64,000 bases of DNA from CAYJPV01 sp964372095. GTDB lineage: Bacteria > Acidobacteriota > Vicinamibacteria > Vicinamibacterales > JAKQTR01. The DNA is taken from contig CAYJPV010000018.1 of the NCBI GenBank assembly GCA_964372095.1, positions 1 to 64,000 of the forward strand, written 5' to 3'. The notes under the pieces were generated by a model, which worked only from the letters and a program-made list of their open reading frames with translations, was not told the origin of the DNA and searched no databases. Below, one piece after another: positions 17,442 to 26,141 of the stretch (within the stretch, counting starts at the first letter, position 1; each line of letters opens with the position of its first letter). A program made the translations under genes and the position numbers.

Positions 17442-18595
17442 GCGGGGCATCGCCGGCCCCGGTGCTGGTGTTCTACGTATCGAGTCACGGATTCGGCCAT
17501 GCGTCGCGCGTGATCGAAGTGATCAATGAGGTCGGCGCGCGCCGCCCGGCTGCGCACCTGATCGTCCGGACGGCAGCCGCCCGCTGGCTGTTCGACGTGA
17601 CCCTGCGGGTGCCGGCCGACGTGCTGCCGCTCGACACCGACACTGGGGTCGTCCAGCAAGACAGCCTCCACCTCGATCTGCCCGGCACGATTGAGGCGGC
17701 GCGGACGTTCTACCGCCAGTTCGGCTCGCGGGCCGACGACGAAGCAGCGTTCCTCCGCGCATGCGGGGCCCGCCTCGTGGTCGGCGACATGCCGCCGCTT
17801 GCGTTCGAAGCCGCGGCACGAGCCGGTATCCCCAGCGTCGCGATGGGAAACTTCACCTGGGACTGGATCTACGAAGCGTACCCCGATCTGGTGCGCGAGG
17901 CGCCGGAGGTGCTCCCCGCCATTCGGGCCGCCCACGCCAGAGTGGACACCGCCTTGCGCCTGCCGATGTGGGGCGGCTTCGAAGGCTGGACGTGCCCGAT
18001 CGAAGACATCCCCTTCGTGGCACGGCATTCGACGCGGAACCCTGAGGATGTCCGCGCACACCTCGCTGTGCCGGCCGGCACACGCCTGATTCTTGCGTCG
18101 TTCGGGGGCCTCGGCATTGCGTCGCTCGACCTCACCACGCTGGCGACCCTGCGCGACTACACCATCGTCACCACGGGACACGCCCTGGGATTCACGGGCA
18201 CCGCGCCGGCGAACCTGAGGCTCCTGGGCGATCGTGACGTCTATCAATCGGGCCTGCGGTACGAAGACATCGTGCGCGCCGCGGATGCCGTCGTGACCAA
18301 GCCCGGGTACGGCATCATTGCCGAGTGCCTCGCCAATGACACGGCCCTGCTCTATACGTCCCGCGGACGGTTCGCCGAGTACGACGTCCTCATCGACGCG
18401 ATGCCGCGTTTCCTGCGATGCGGGTTCATCGATCACGACGACCTGTACCAGGGCTGCTGGGCCAGCCACCTCGAGCGGTTGCTCGCGCAACCGGCCCCGC
18501 CGGACCACCCGCCCGCCAACGGCGCGGTCGTTGCGGCCGAACGTATCCTGGCACTCGTGGCATCCGGCTTCAGCCGGATGCGGACCCGGGGGGGG
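17438..18595 (+). CDS. Glycosyltransferase related to L-arabinokinase N-terminal domain (3' end lost in gap)
   Basis: GT-B-like protein of at least 386 residues. VFYVSSHGFGHASRVIEVI at the N-terminus, VVGDMPPLAFEAAARAGIPSVAMGNFTWDWIY and TKPGYGIIAECLANDTALLYTSRG resemble the glycosyltransferase-like half of plant L-arabinokinase and its bacterial stand-alone relatives. Substrate unknown; it probably acts on a sugar conjugate in the cytoplasm. The GTG start overlaps the lon stop (GTGA), so it is coupled to lon. The reading frame is open up to the run of N. The last readable codons (from about 18559) fall inside a palindromic repeat, so the natural stop is probably within or near the gap. Confidence 0.78.
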
Positions 18596-18668
18596 NNNNN
18601 NNNNNGGCCAGGGTTCCATGCGGGTTCCCCCGGTTGGGTGCCCGGGGCGGGCTGAAGCCAGCCCCGAC
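18559..18668. repeat. Palindromic GGCTTCAGCC-core elements either side of gap
   Basis: Left of the gap ATCCGGCTTCAGCCGGAT (18562-18579) is an 18-base palindrome with a TTCA centre. Right of the gap, GGGCTGAAGCCAGCCCC near 18650 is a related palindrome in the opposite sense. A similar element, GTCCGGCTCAAGCCGGAC, follows trxC at 50646. These are probably REP-like intergenic repeats, and repeat content is a likely cause of the assembly gap. Confidence 0.7.
18596..18605. other. Assembly gap (ten N)
   Basis: Ten ambiguous bases preceded by a run of G. The fixed number is typical of a scaffold join of unknown true length. It removes the 3' end of the glycosyltransferase gene. Confidence 0.99.
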
Positions 18669-18716
18669 ATGTAAGATGCACGCCACGTGCTGACTGCGTA
18701 CATGAATGGAGCGTCC

Positions 18717-20006
18717 ATGTTCTCTCGCCGAGACTTCCTCTCACTCACCGCCGCAGCGTCCGCCGGCGCCACTCTCCACGCGGCCGACCAGGCTGGCATC
18801 GCACCGGCCGCCACACCGGTGCCACCGTCGATCGCGGAACTCGCGTCGATGCGGCACCTGGCGCGGCCCATCACGGTCGCCGAGCGCCAGTCCCGCATCG
18901 AACGGGCCCGTTCGCTCATGAAGGCTCAGTCGCTCGATGCGATCCTGCTGGCGGGCGGCACGTCAACCGTCTACTTCACGAACGTCAACTGGTGGCTGAG
19001 CGAACGGTTCTTCGGCATCTTCCTCACGGCGAAGGGCGACGACTTCGTGGTGTGCCCGCATTTCGAGGAGGAGCGGGCTCGCGAACAGCTCAACACCGGA
19101 CCGCTCGGACACGCGTCGATCCTCACGTGGCACGAGCACGAAGATCCGTACGCCCTCGCGGCCAAGGGCCTCAAGGACCGCGCCATGGCGGCGGGACGGA
19201 TCGGCATGGAAGAGACCGTCCGATTCGTCTTCAGTGACGGCATCGGACAGGCCGCACCGGCCGCGACGTGCGTGAGCGCAACACCTGTCACGGCCGGTTG
19301 CCGCATGGTCAAAGACGCCCACGAGATCGAACTCATGCGGCTGGCCTCGCACGTCACGCTGAAGGCGTATGCCGCCGCGTGGCGGGCCCTCAAGGAAGGC
19401 ATGACGCAGAACGAATTCGGCGCCCTCGTCTCTGCCGCGCACAGCCGCCTTGGCTTCCAGGGGAGCGCCGGCGTGCAGACGGGGACCTATTCGGCCCTCC
19501 CCCACGGCTCGGTCACGCCGCAGGTGATCAAGGAAGGGACGATCCTGCTCATCGACGGCGGCTGCAGCGTGGAAGGGTACCGGTCGGATATCAGCCGGAC
19601 GTTCGTCCTCGGCAAGCCGACGGCCAAAATGAACCAGGTCTTCGACATCGTCTACAAGGCGCAGACCGCCGCGCTGAAGGCCGCGCGTCCCGGCGAACCG
19701 TGCGAGGCCGTGGACGCTGCTGCGCGCAAGGTCATCGAGGACGCCGGCTACGGTCCTGGATACACGTACTTCTCGCACCGCCTCGGACACGGGCTCGGGA
19801 TGGACGGCCACGAGTGGACGTACTTCGTGAAGGGAAACCGGACGCCCATGGCCGCGGGTATGGTGTTCAGCGACGAGCCGGGCATCTACATCCGCGGCGA
19901 GTTCGGCGTGCGCCTCGAGGACGACCTGCTGGTGACACCGGCGGGAGCGGAACTCTTCACGCCGCAGAGCCCGTCACTCGAGGATCCCTTCGGGGCTAGG
20001 GGCTAG
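18717..20006 (+). CDS. Tat-exported Xaa-Pro aminopeptidase-like M24 peptidase
   Basis: Exported protein of 429 residues. The ATG at 18717 has GGAG five bases upstream and gives a twin-arginine signal (SRRDFLSL, then an Ala-rich hydrophobic stretch). The creatinase-like N-domain spans about 45-180 and the pita-bread M24 domain about 190-425. Metal ligands are visible: Asp in IDGGCSVEGYRSDISRTF, His in RLGHGLGMDGHEW, Glu in FSDEPGIYI and Glu in VRLEDDLLV. It probably removes N-terminal residues before proline outside the cytoplasm. The last residues (GARG) and the stop TAG are encoded by a heptamer array. Confidence 0.88.
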   Translation: MFSRRDFLSLTAAASAGATLHAADQAGIAPAATPVPPSIAELASMRHLARPITVAERQSRIERARSLMKAQSLDAILLAGGTSTVYFTNVNWWLSERFFGIFLTAKGDDFVVCPHFEEERAREQLNTGPLGHASILTWHEHEDPYALAAKGLKDRAMAAGRIGMEETVRFVFSDGIGQAAPAATCVSATPVTAGCRMVKDAHEIELMRLASHVTLKAYAAAWRALKEGMTQNEFGALVSAAHSRLGFQGSAGVQTGTYSALPHGSVTPQVIKEGTILLIDGGCSVEGYRSDISRTFVLGKPTAKMNQVFDIVYKAQTAALKAARPGEPCEAVDAAARKVIEDAGYGPGYTYFSHRLGHGLGMDGHEWTYFVKGNRTPMAAGMVFSDEPGIYIRGEFGVRLEDDLLVTPAGAELFTPQSPSLEDPFGARG

Positions 20007-20024
20007 GGACAAGGGACAAGGGAA
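19991..20024. repeat. Heptamer array containing the M24 stop codon
   Basis: Steps GGGGCTA, GGGGCTA, GGGACAA, GGGACAA, GGGAAAT. The TAG stop at 20004-20006 lies inside the second and third units, so the array supplies the C-terminal codons and the stop. Confidence 0.82.
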
Positions 20025-20031
20025 ATACAAA

Positions 20032-20064
20032 CGGGGCCGCTTGGGTGTTCACCCAGCGGCCCCG
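20032..20064. terminator. Bidirectional hairpin terminator
   Basis: CGGGGCCGCT (20032-20041) pairs with AGCGGCCCCG (20055-20064); the inner GGGTG/CACCC pair extends the stem. It lies between the convergent M24 and pmtA genes and has A-rich sequence on the left and T-rich sequence on the right, so it can serve both strands. Confidence 0.75.
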
Positions 20065-20104
20065 CATTCTTGCTTCTTGCTTCTACTGTCTACTGACTAC
20101 TTCC
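20065..20104. repeat. Heptamer array (CTTGCTT / CTACTGA types)
   Basis: Reads CTTGCTT, CTTGCTT, CTACTGT, CTACTGA, CTACTTC. It directly follows the terminator hairpin and leads into a 12-bp array. Confidence 0.7.
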
Positions 20105-20108
20105 TACC

Positions 20109-20163
20109 GTCAGCGTCCCTGTCAGCGTCCGTGTCAGCGTTCGTGTCAGCGTCCGTGTCCCTG
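20109..20163. repeat. 12-bp tandem array abutting the pmtA stop
   Basis: Four units of 12 bp (GTCAGCGTCCCT, GTCAGCGTCCGT, GTCAGCGTTCGT, GTCAGCGTCCGT) and a partial fifth. The pmtA stop codon on the minus strand (TGA, 20166-20164) is immediately next to the last unit. It is the only array here with a period other than 7. Confidence 0.88.
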
Positions 20164-20865
20164 TCACTTCACGCACGTGACCAGGTGCCACATCTTCGGG
20201 ATGTTCACCCGTTCGATCGCGACGGCGTTGAGGCCGGTCTGGGCGAGCAGCGCGAACAGATCGAGATCCGCCTTGAACCCGGCGTGAACGGTCAGCGGGG
20301 TGATGGCTTTCTCGACCCATGACATGACCGGGTTGGTGCTGCGGAAATGGTTCAGAAACAGGATTTGTCCGCCGGGCCGGCAGACGCGGCGCATCTCGCG
20401 GGCCACCTGAATCGGGTGCGGCACGACGTTGATCAGGTACGGCGCATAGACGATGTCGAACGAGTCGTCCGGGAATTCAATGGCCCCGGCGTCCATCTCG
20501 AATAACCGGACGTGGCGCAGGTCCTTCCTGGCCACGCGCTCGTGAGCTTTCTGGAGCATGGACGGCGAGAAATCAATCCCGGTCACCTGGCACGTCGACG
20601 GGTACAACGACAGGTTGATGCCGGTGCCCACGCCCACCTCCAGGACACGGTCCTCGGGCTGGATGTTCATCCGTTCCATCGCCCGCAGCCGGCCGGGATG
20701 CAGCGCCGGACCGAAAAACACGTCGTACACCGACGAGATCTTCGCGTACACGCCGTTCACGAAGTCGCTCTCGACGGCGGTCGCCGAGAGGGCTCGCGAC
20801 GCCGCGTCCGGGCTCGTCAGCAAGTCACGATCTGGCTGAGAGCCAGGCTGTTCGAATAACGTCAT
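20164..20865 (-). CDS. pmtA: SAM-dependent methyltransferase, PmtA-like
   Basis: Cytoplasmic or membrane-associated class I methyltransferase of 233 residues. Motif I is VLEVGVGTGINLSLYP (about 80-95), then VTGIDFSPSMLQKAHER, and FDIVYAPYLINVVPHP for motif II. The stretch ISSVYDVFFGPALHPGR before motif I and the overall layout resemble Rhodobacter-type phosphatidylethanolamine N-methyltransferase, which makes phosphatidylcholine. The substrate is inferred from that resemblance; quinone methyltransferases are the alternative. A TTGCCC-17-TATAGT promoter lies 26-54 bp upstream. Confidence 0.75.
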   Translation of the reverse strand: MTLFEQPGSQPDRDLLTSPDAASRALSATAVESDFVNGVYAKISSVYDVFFGPALHPGRLRAMERMNIQPEDRVLEVGVGTGINLSLYPSTCQVTGIDFSPSMLQKAHERVARKDLRHVRLFEMDAGAIEFPDDSFDIVYAPYLINVVPHPIQVAREMRRVCRPGGQILFLNHFRSTNPVMSWVEKAITPLTVHAGFKADLDLFALLAQTGLNAVAIERVNIPKMWHLVTCVK

Positions 20866-20890
20866 AAGGATGTCCGAGGATCAGTTCAGC

Positions 20891-20919
20891 ACTATACCCG
20901 CTGGCGGGGGCCGGGGCAA
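20891..20919 (-). promoter_or_regulatory. sigma70-like promoter for pmtA
   Basis: On the minus strand TTGCCC (20919-20914), a 17-bp spacer and TATAGT (20896-20891). The start codon is at 20865, leaving a leader of about 20 nt. Confidence 0.6.
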
Positions 20920-20934
20920 CCCGGCGCCCATCGA

Positions 20935-22776
20935 TCAGGCCACAGCTCCCATGACGGCCAGGACTGACTCGATGTTCCCGCCTGACGCGCCAATCTGAAT
21001 GCCGTGGACATCGGGCGCGACGGCAGCCGCGATTTCCCGGGCGATCTCCACACCTTCGCGGGCGGCCTCGCCCCGTTCGTCGGCCTCACGCATCCGCTCG
21101 ACGAGGTCGGCGGGCACGCGTGTTCCGGGCACCTCGTTCGCCAGGTACTCGGCGTTGCGGAGCGAGTCGAACACCCAGATCCCGGCCACGACCGGCACGC
21201 GATGCGGGCCCATCCGGGTGAGGAACGTCCGGAGCGCCTCGACGTCGAAGATCGCCTGCGTGACGGCGAACTCCGCACCCGCGTCCACCTTGTAGGCAAA
21301 CCGCTTCAGTTCCAGTTCGAGGTCGATGGCCGTCGGGTTGGCCACGACCCCGAGGTGGAAACTCGTCGGCACGCCGATGCTGGCGCCACCAACGTCAAGG
21401 CCATGGTTGAGACGATTCACCACGTTGGCGAGGCCAATCGCGTCCACGTCGAACACGCCGGTGGCCCGAGGGTAGTCGCCCACCACGGGCGGGTTCCCCG
21501 TCGTGATCAGGAGGTTGCGCACGCCCATCGCATGCGCCCCGAGCAGGTCGGACTGCATCCCCAGGAGGTTACGGTCGCGGCAGGTGTAGTGGAGCAGGGT
21601 TTCGATGCCAGCGTGCTGCTCGACCAGCACCGCCGACGCCAACGCGCTCGTCGCCGCACGTGTCCGGGGACTGTCGGGGATGTTGACGGCATCGATTCCC
21701 CTGATCCGGAGCGTCCGGGCCCGTTCCAGCAGCACGCCGCATTCGTGCCCCCGCGGTGGTTCCAGTTCAGCCAGCACCACGAACTTGCCCCGCGCCATTG
21801 AGGACGCGAGCCGCGACTTCTCGGCCCGGGGCGTGGGCGGCACCATGGGCGGATGCACCGGCGTCGGCGCTCCGGTGACCACGACGCGGTCCCGGGCCGG
21901 TGACACGGTACGCACGGCGGCTTTGATGTGCCGGATGTGCTCCGGCGTCGTGCCGCAGCAGCCGCCCACGAGCCGCACGCCACGCTGGATGAAACGCCGC
22001 GCGTACGACGCCATGTACTCAGGCGAACTCAGATAGATCGTCCGTCCTTCGATGTCGCGCGGCTTGCCGGCATTGGGTTGCGCCGACAATCGGGCCGACG
22101 TCACGCCCGCCATCCGTTCGATCGACTCGAGCAGCGGAGCCGGGCCGACGCTGCAGTTCAGCCCGATGACGTCCGCACCCGTGGCCTCCAGCAGCGGCGT
22201 GAACTCCTCGGGCGGCATGCCGTCGAGGCTGCTGCCGTCTTCTTCCGTGGTCATCTGGGCCACGACCGGCAGACGGCACACGGCGCGCACGGCGTTCACC
22301 GCCGAGCGCATCTCGTTGATGTCGCGGAAGGTCTCGATGATGAACAGGTCGACGCCGCCGTCGACCAGCGCCTGGGCTTGCTCGCGGAACCGTTCCTGCG
22401 CTTCGTCCACGCCCATGCGGCCCCAGGGCTCGATCCGGATGCCGAGGGGACCGATCGCGCCGGCCACGTAGGCCTGCTCACGCGCCGCATGCCGGGCGAT
22501 GCGCGCCCCCTGCACGTTGATCGCGTGGAGCTTGTCGGCCAGGCCGAAACTCGACAACTTGATGCGGTTCGCGCCGAACGTGTTGGTCTCGATGACGTCG
22601 GCCCCGGCCCGCACGTATTCCAGGTGGACTTCCGCCACCAGGTCGGGTTGCGTGAGATTGAGGCCGTCGAAACAGCGATTGACGAACACCCCCTTGGAGT
22701 ACAAACGGGTCCCCATGGCCCCGTCGCACACCAGGACGTGCTCGTCGATTGCTTCCAGGAATGGTGTCAGCCCCAC
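20935..22776 (-). CDS. Bifunctional homocysteine S-methyltransferase / methylenetetrahydrofolate reductase
   Basis: Cytoplasmic one-carbon enzyme of 613 residues. The N-terminal homocysteine methyltransferase domain (about 1-300) shows VLVCDGAMGTRLY, GADVIETNTFGANRIKL, GLNCSVGP and GGCCGTTPEHI, giving the three zinc Cys ligands. The C-terminal part (about 320-613) is a MetF-type TIM barrel (FVVLAELEPPRGHE, LHYTCRDRNLLGMQSDLLGAH, EFAVTQAIFDVE). The same fusion occurs in Bacillus YitJ. It would make methionine from homocysteine with methyl groups from folate or S-methylmethionine. The GTG start is 3 bp from the metallophosphoesterase stop, in an operon with nuoI. Confidence 0.92.
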   Translation of the reverse strand: MGLTPFLEAIDEHVLVCDGAMGTRLYSKGVFVNRCFDGLNLTQPDLVAEVHLEYVRAGADVIETNTFGANRIKLSSFGLADKLHAINVQGARIARHAAREQAYVAGAIGPLGIRIEPWGRMGVDEAQERFREQAQALVDGGVDLFIIETFRDINEMRSAVNAVRAVCRLPVVAQMTTEEDGSSLDGMPPEEFTPLLEATGADVIGLNCSVGPAPLLESIERMAGVTSARLSAQPNAGKPRDIEGRTIYLSSPEYMASYARRFIQRGVRLVGGCCGTTPEHIRHIKAAVRTVSPARDRVVVTGAPTPVHPPMVPPTPRAEKSRLASSMARGKFVVLAELEPPRGHECGVLLERARTLRIRGIDAVNIPDSPRTRAATSALASAVLVEQHAGIETLLHYTCRDRNLLGMQSDLLGAHAMGVRNLLITTGNPPVVGDYPRATGVFDVDAIGLANVVNRLNHGLDVGGASIGVPTSFHLGVVANPTAIDLELELKRFAYKVDAGAEFAVTQAIFDVEALRTFLTRMGPHRVPVVAGIWVFDSLRNAEYLANEVPGTRVPADLVERMREADERGEAAREGVEIAREIAAAVAPDVHGIQIGASGGNIESVLAVMGAVA

Positions 22777-22779
22777 GCC

Positions 22780-23478
22780 TCAGGTCTCCAGCCGTTCGTA
22801 CTTCCAGCTCTCCAGATCCACCACGACGTACGACACGCCCACCGGGTCGAGCCCGATGGACCGCACGCCCTGCCGCACCTCGTCGCTGTACACGTGGTGG
22901 TGCCCCGACAGGTGCAGGCGCGGGCGCAGACTGGCCAGCACCTCGTTGATCGGGGTCTTGCCTACATCCTGCCGCCGCCCGCGCACGTCGAGCATGAACG
23001 GCCGGGCCGACTCGTGGGTCAGGAACAGGTCGATGTTCATGAGGCGCTTGCACGCCTCGACCTCAGCGCGGACGAAGTGCCGGCGTTTGTCGTCCCGTGC
23101 CAGCATCGGGAACGGCCGGTCCGCAAGCGCGGGCAGGCGTGGCCGCGGCAGATCGCCGGGCAGCGACTCGTACCACGTGGGTGCGAACGTGCCGCCCAGG
23201 CCGACCACCCGGACGCCGCACACCCGCAGGGGCAGGCCGTTGGGGACGTAGTGCAGGTTGTGGAGTTCCGGCAGCCCGCTCGTCAGCTGCGCAATGTACT
23301 CGAGGTTGTCGTTGTTGCCTTTGATCCAGTACAACGGGACCGGCAAGGTCTCGTAGCCCCCGTCCGCATCGCCCAGGTCCCCCACCGACACCCAGGCCGG
23401 AATCTCCGGGTGGCGCGCCATCGCGGCCCGGACCGACGCGAAGTCGCCGTGCACATCGCCGAGGGCGCCCAGTTTCAT
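22780..23478 (-). CDS. Calcineurin-like metallophosphoesterase
   Basis: Protein of 232 residues with the classic motif series: GDVHGDF (about 7-13), VSVGDLGD (about 31-38), GNNDN (about 54-58), FLTHES (about 150) and LSGHHHVYS (about 190). This is a dimetal phosphoesterase in the cytoplasm. The substrate could be a nucleotide, a phosphoprotein or another phosphoester. Eight bases separate it from nuoI and three from the methionine gene. The ATG at 23478 matches the usual family N-terminus. Confidence 0.85.
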   Translation of the reverse strand: MKLGALGDVHGDFASVRAAMARHPEIPAWVSVGDLGDADGGYETLPVPLYWIKGNNDNLEYIAQLTSGLPELHNLHYVPNGLPLRVCGVRVVGLGGTFAPTWYESLPGDLPRPRLPALADRPFPMLARDDKRRHFVRAEVEACKRLMNIDLFLTHESARPFMLDVRGRRQDVGKTPINEVLASLRPRLHLSGHHHVYSDEVRQGVRSIGLDPVGVSYVVVDLESWKYERLET

Positions 23479-23486
23479 GGCCCGGA

Positions 23487-23924
23487 CTAACGGCCGGCCG
23501 GTGCCGAGGCCGATTGGGGAACCAGCAGATCCTGCTTGTCCCAGATGAAGTCTTTCTTGCTGTACACGGCCAGTTCGTAGTCCTTGCCCATGAAGATAGC
23601 CGACACGGGACACGCCTCTTCGCAGTAGCCGCAGAAGATGCAGCGGGTCTTGTGAATCTGGTACACCTTCGCGTACCGCGGCCCGGCGGCCACGCTGCCA
23701 TCGTTCTCGGCGGCCTCGAGGTAGATCGCGTCCGCCGGGCACGCGACGGAACACAGGCCGCAGGCCACGCACTTTTCCAGGCCGTCTTCGTCCCGCATCA
23801 GGACCTGCTTGCCCCGGTACTTCGGGAACACCGGGACTTTCTCCTCCGGGTAGTTCACCGTGATCGGCTTCCGGAAGAAGTACTTCAGCGTTGTGGCGAA
23901 TCCGACAATAAACGGGCGAATCAT
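23487..23924 (-). CDS. nuoI: NADH-quinone oxidoreductase subunit I, isolated copy
   Basis: Protein of 145 residues with two 4Fe-4S ferredoxin motifs: CVACGLCSVACP (about 54-65) and CIFCGYCEEACP (about 95-106). The N-terminal GFATTLKYFFRKPITVNYPEEK is specific to NuoI rather than generic ferredoxins. NuoI carries clusters N6a and N6b in the peripheral arm of complex I. No other nuo gene is in the window. The ATG at 23924 is favoured because GGAGG lies nine bases upstream; an ATG at 23933 would be too close to it. It heads an operon with a phosphoesterase and a methylene-THF reductase fusion. Confidence 0.9.
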   Translation of the reverse strand: MIRPFIVGFATTLKYFFRKPITVNYPEEKVPVFPKYRGKQVLMRDEDGLEKCVACGLCSVACPADAIYLEAAENDGSVAAGPRYAKVYQIHKTRCIFCGYCEEACPVSAIFMGKDYELAVYSKKDFIWDKQDLLVPQSASAPAGR

Positions 23925-24014
23925 GCGATCCATCCTCCGCGCCGACAAGCGGCACCGCGCAGGCCCCCGCGCGTTTGTGCGCAAGATCATCATAACATGC
24001 GGCCTGTCAGCGGT

Positions 24015-24051
24015 TTGACAGCCTGAAAGACCGGCCGTTATAGTCGTTGTC
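24015..24051 (+). promoter_or_regulatory. Strong sigma70 promoter, leaderless lytS transcript predicted
   Basis: TTGACA at 24015-24020, an 18-bp spacer and TATAGT at 24039-24044. Seven bases after the -10 comes the GTG start at 24052. The predicted transcription start coincides with the start codon, and no ribosome binding site exists, so the mRNA should be leaderless. Confidence 0.8.
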
Positions 24052-25371
24052 GTGGCCCAGGATCCGCGCCTCCTCTCGGCGGAGTACTACCTCCTGACCA
24101 CCCTGGTCGTGAAGGTCGCCATCATGGCCGTCCTGGCCATCATGCTGGTCCGCTATCACCGCTTCCGCGACGTCCTGATCCGCGAAAGCCGCGACTGGCC
24201 CACCCGCATCTTCTTCGCCTTCGGCCTCGGCCTGCCCCTCGCCGCCGGCGCCGCCGTCCGCATCCTCCTGCGCTACGACGCCGCCGACATGCCGCTCGAA
24301 GGCGCGTTCCTGGCCGGCCTGATCACCGGTCCCTGGGCCGGCGCCCTCGTCGGCGCCATGATCGGCCTTCCCGGCCTCACGGTCGGCGAGTACCTCTCGC
24401 TGCCCTTCGCCGTCGGCTGCGGCCTGGTCGCCGGAGCGCTGCGCGCGGTCGCACCCAAGGAGGCCATCTGGCGGTTCTCGCCCCTGACCTTCAGCGAGCT
24501 GCACAAACACGTCTGGCGTATCTTCCGGCGTTTCCGGATCGACTGGCAGATCATCCTGATCGCCGCCATCGTGTCCCTCGAACTGCTGCGCCAGGCGCTG
24601 GCCGGGCGCCAGCCGGCGTTGCTCTTCCTGCTGGTCCCCTCGTCGCTCTTCACGACGGCCCTCGAATGTGTGGCCGCGGTCATGTGCGTCGCGGCCCCCA
24701 TCAAGATCTGGAACTCCGCCCGGATCGAGCATCGGCTGCGCGAACAGGAGACGTTGCTGCTGCAGGCGCGGCTCGACCGGCTGACGCGCCAGATCAACCC
24801 CCATTTCTTGTTCAATACGCTCGCGTCGATCTCGTCCCTGGTCCGGACGAACCCGGAAACCGCCCGCATGCTCATCCTCAAGCTCTCGAACCTGCTCCGG
24901 CGCCTGCTACGGAATCAGGACCATTTCGTCCCCCTGCGCGACGAACTCGCTTCCGTGGACGAATACCTCGACATCGAGGTCGTGCGGTTCGGGCCCCAGC
25001 TGACCGTCGAGAAGGACGTCTCTCCCGATACCCTGGACGTGCAGGTGCCCAGCATGCTGCTGCAACCCCTGATCGAGAACTCGATCAAACACGGCATCTC
25101 TCCGAAAGTCGGCGGCGGCCGCGTGACGATCCGCAGTTTTCTCGAGGGTCCCCATGCCGTGATCGCCGTGGAGGACAACGGACTCGGCATGACGCCGGAC
25201 CGGCTCGCGGTCGCCTTGACCGACGGCATCGGCCTCAGCAACGTCGACGAACGCCTGCGCGTCGTGTACGGATCGGACGCCAGCCTCCGCCTGACCAGCG
25301 AACCGGGCCGCGGCACGGTGGCCAGGATCGAAGTGCCTGTGAACCCTCCTCAGGAGCGAGCCGTCGCATGA
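24052..25371 (+). CDS. LytS/YehU-type sensor histidine kinase
   Basis: Membrane histidine kinase of 439 residues. Several helices in the first 220 residues (VVKVAIMAVLAIMLV, FFAFGLGLPLAAGAA, FLAGLITGPWAGALVGAMIG and others) match a LytS-type transmembrane sensor. The phosphoacceptor lies in QINPHFLFNTL (about 250-260); ATPase motifs are PLIENSIKHG (N box, about 340) and EDNGLGMT, DGIGLSNVDERL (G boxes). It phosphorylates the overlapping LytTR regulator. The GTG start sits at the predicted transcription start. The stop overlaps the regulator by ATGA. Confidence 0.9.
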   Translation: MAQDPRLLSAEYYLLTTLVVKVAIMAVLAIMLVRYHRFRDVLIRESRDWPTRIFFAFGLGLPLAAGAAVRILLRYDAADMPLEGAFLAGLITGPWAGALVGAMIGLPGLTVGEYLSLPFAVGCGLVAGALRAVAPKEAIWRFSPLTFSELHKHVWRIFRRFRIDWQIILIAAIVSLELLRQALAGRQPALLFLLVPSSLFTTALECVAAVMCVAAPIKIWNSARIEHRLREQETLLLQARLDRLTRQINPHFLFNTLASISSLVRTNPETARMLILKLSNLLRRLLRNQDHFVPLRDELASVDEYLDIEVVRFGPQLTVEKDVSPDTLDVQVPSMLLQPLIENSIKHGISPKVGGGRVTIRSFLEGPHAVIAVEDNGLGMTPDRLAVALTDGIGLSNVDERLRVVYGSDASLRLTSEPGRGTVARIEVPVNPPQERAVA

Positions 25372-26141
25372 ATGCCCGTTTCCAGGCCGTTGTCGTCGAC
25401 GATGAACCGCCCGCCCGGGAAGAGCTGATCTACCTGCTGGGCCAGGTCGGCGGGGTCGAGGTGGTCGGCCAGGCCGGCAACGGCGTCGAGGGCCTGGCCC
25501 TGATCGAATCCGCCCGGCCGCACGCCGCCTTTCTGGACGTCCAGATGCCCGGGCTGAACGGATTCGAGGTGGCACGCCAGCTGCTGGATCGCCAGGTCCC
25601 CACCAATATCGTGTTCGTCACGGCGTTCGACCAGTACGCCATCGATGCCTTCGAGGTGAATGCCGTCGACTACCTCCTCAAACCCGTCGAGCAGGAGCGG
25701 CTGGAGCGCTCGGTGGACCGGCTGGCGGGCCGGGTGGGCACGGCCGGCGAAGGCGACGACCGGCTGGAGCGGGTCGTCCAGCTCGTCGTCGGGCGCCAGC
25801 AGCAGCGCAGCCAGCTGGCCGTCAAGGTCGGAGACCACATCCTCCTGGTCCACGCCGAAGATCTGGTCTTCGCGTCCATGGAAGGCGATACAATACATGT
25901 AGTCACCAGTCAGCTCACGGGTACGTCCAACTATCGGACGCTCGACGAGTTGCAGGCACGCCTGGACCCGAACGTCTTCTGGCGGGTCCACCGGTCGCAT
26001 CTGGTGAACATCAACAAGATCAAGGAGATCGTCCCTTGGTTCAGCAGGAATTTCGTTCTGAGAATGACGGATTTGAAGGGCACGGAAATCCCGGTCAGCC
26101 GGACACAGACCAAGCGGCTGCGGGACTACCTCCGGTTGTGA
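25368..26141 (+). CDS. LytTR-family response regulator
   Basis: Cytoplasmic DNA-binding regulator of 257 residues. Receiver domain (about 1-125) with DDEPPAREEL and the phosphoacceptor Asp57 (AAFLDVQMPGLNG), VTAFDQYAIDAF, and Lys in YLLKPV. A linker precedes the C-terminal LytTR domain (about 150-255; WRVHRSHLVNINKIKEI, LKGTEIPVSRT). Overlaps the kinase by ATGA and lepB by GTGA, so the three are translationally coupled. LytTR systems often control extracellular polymers or envelope functions, and lepB in the same operon fits an envelope role. Confidence 0.93.
   Translation: MNARFQAVVVDDEPPAREELIYLLGQVGGVEVVGQAGNGVEGLALIESARPHAAFLDVQMPGLNGFEVARQLLDRQVPTNIVFVTAFDQYAIDAFEVNAVDYLLKPVEQERLERSVDRLAGRVGTAGEGDDRLERVVQLVVGRQQQRSQLAVKVGDHILLVHAEDLVFASMEGDTIHVVTSQLTGTSNYRTLDELQARLDPNVFWRVHRSHLVNINKIKEIVPWFSRNFVLRMTDLKGTEIPVSRTQTKRLRDYLRL

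Noticed and set aside
22780..23955. Long version of the metallophosphoesterase reading through the nuoI region
   Set aside because: The extra part is out of frame with nuoI and has no motif; the ATG at 23478 gives the usual family start.
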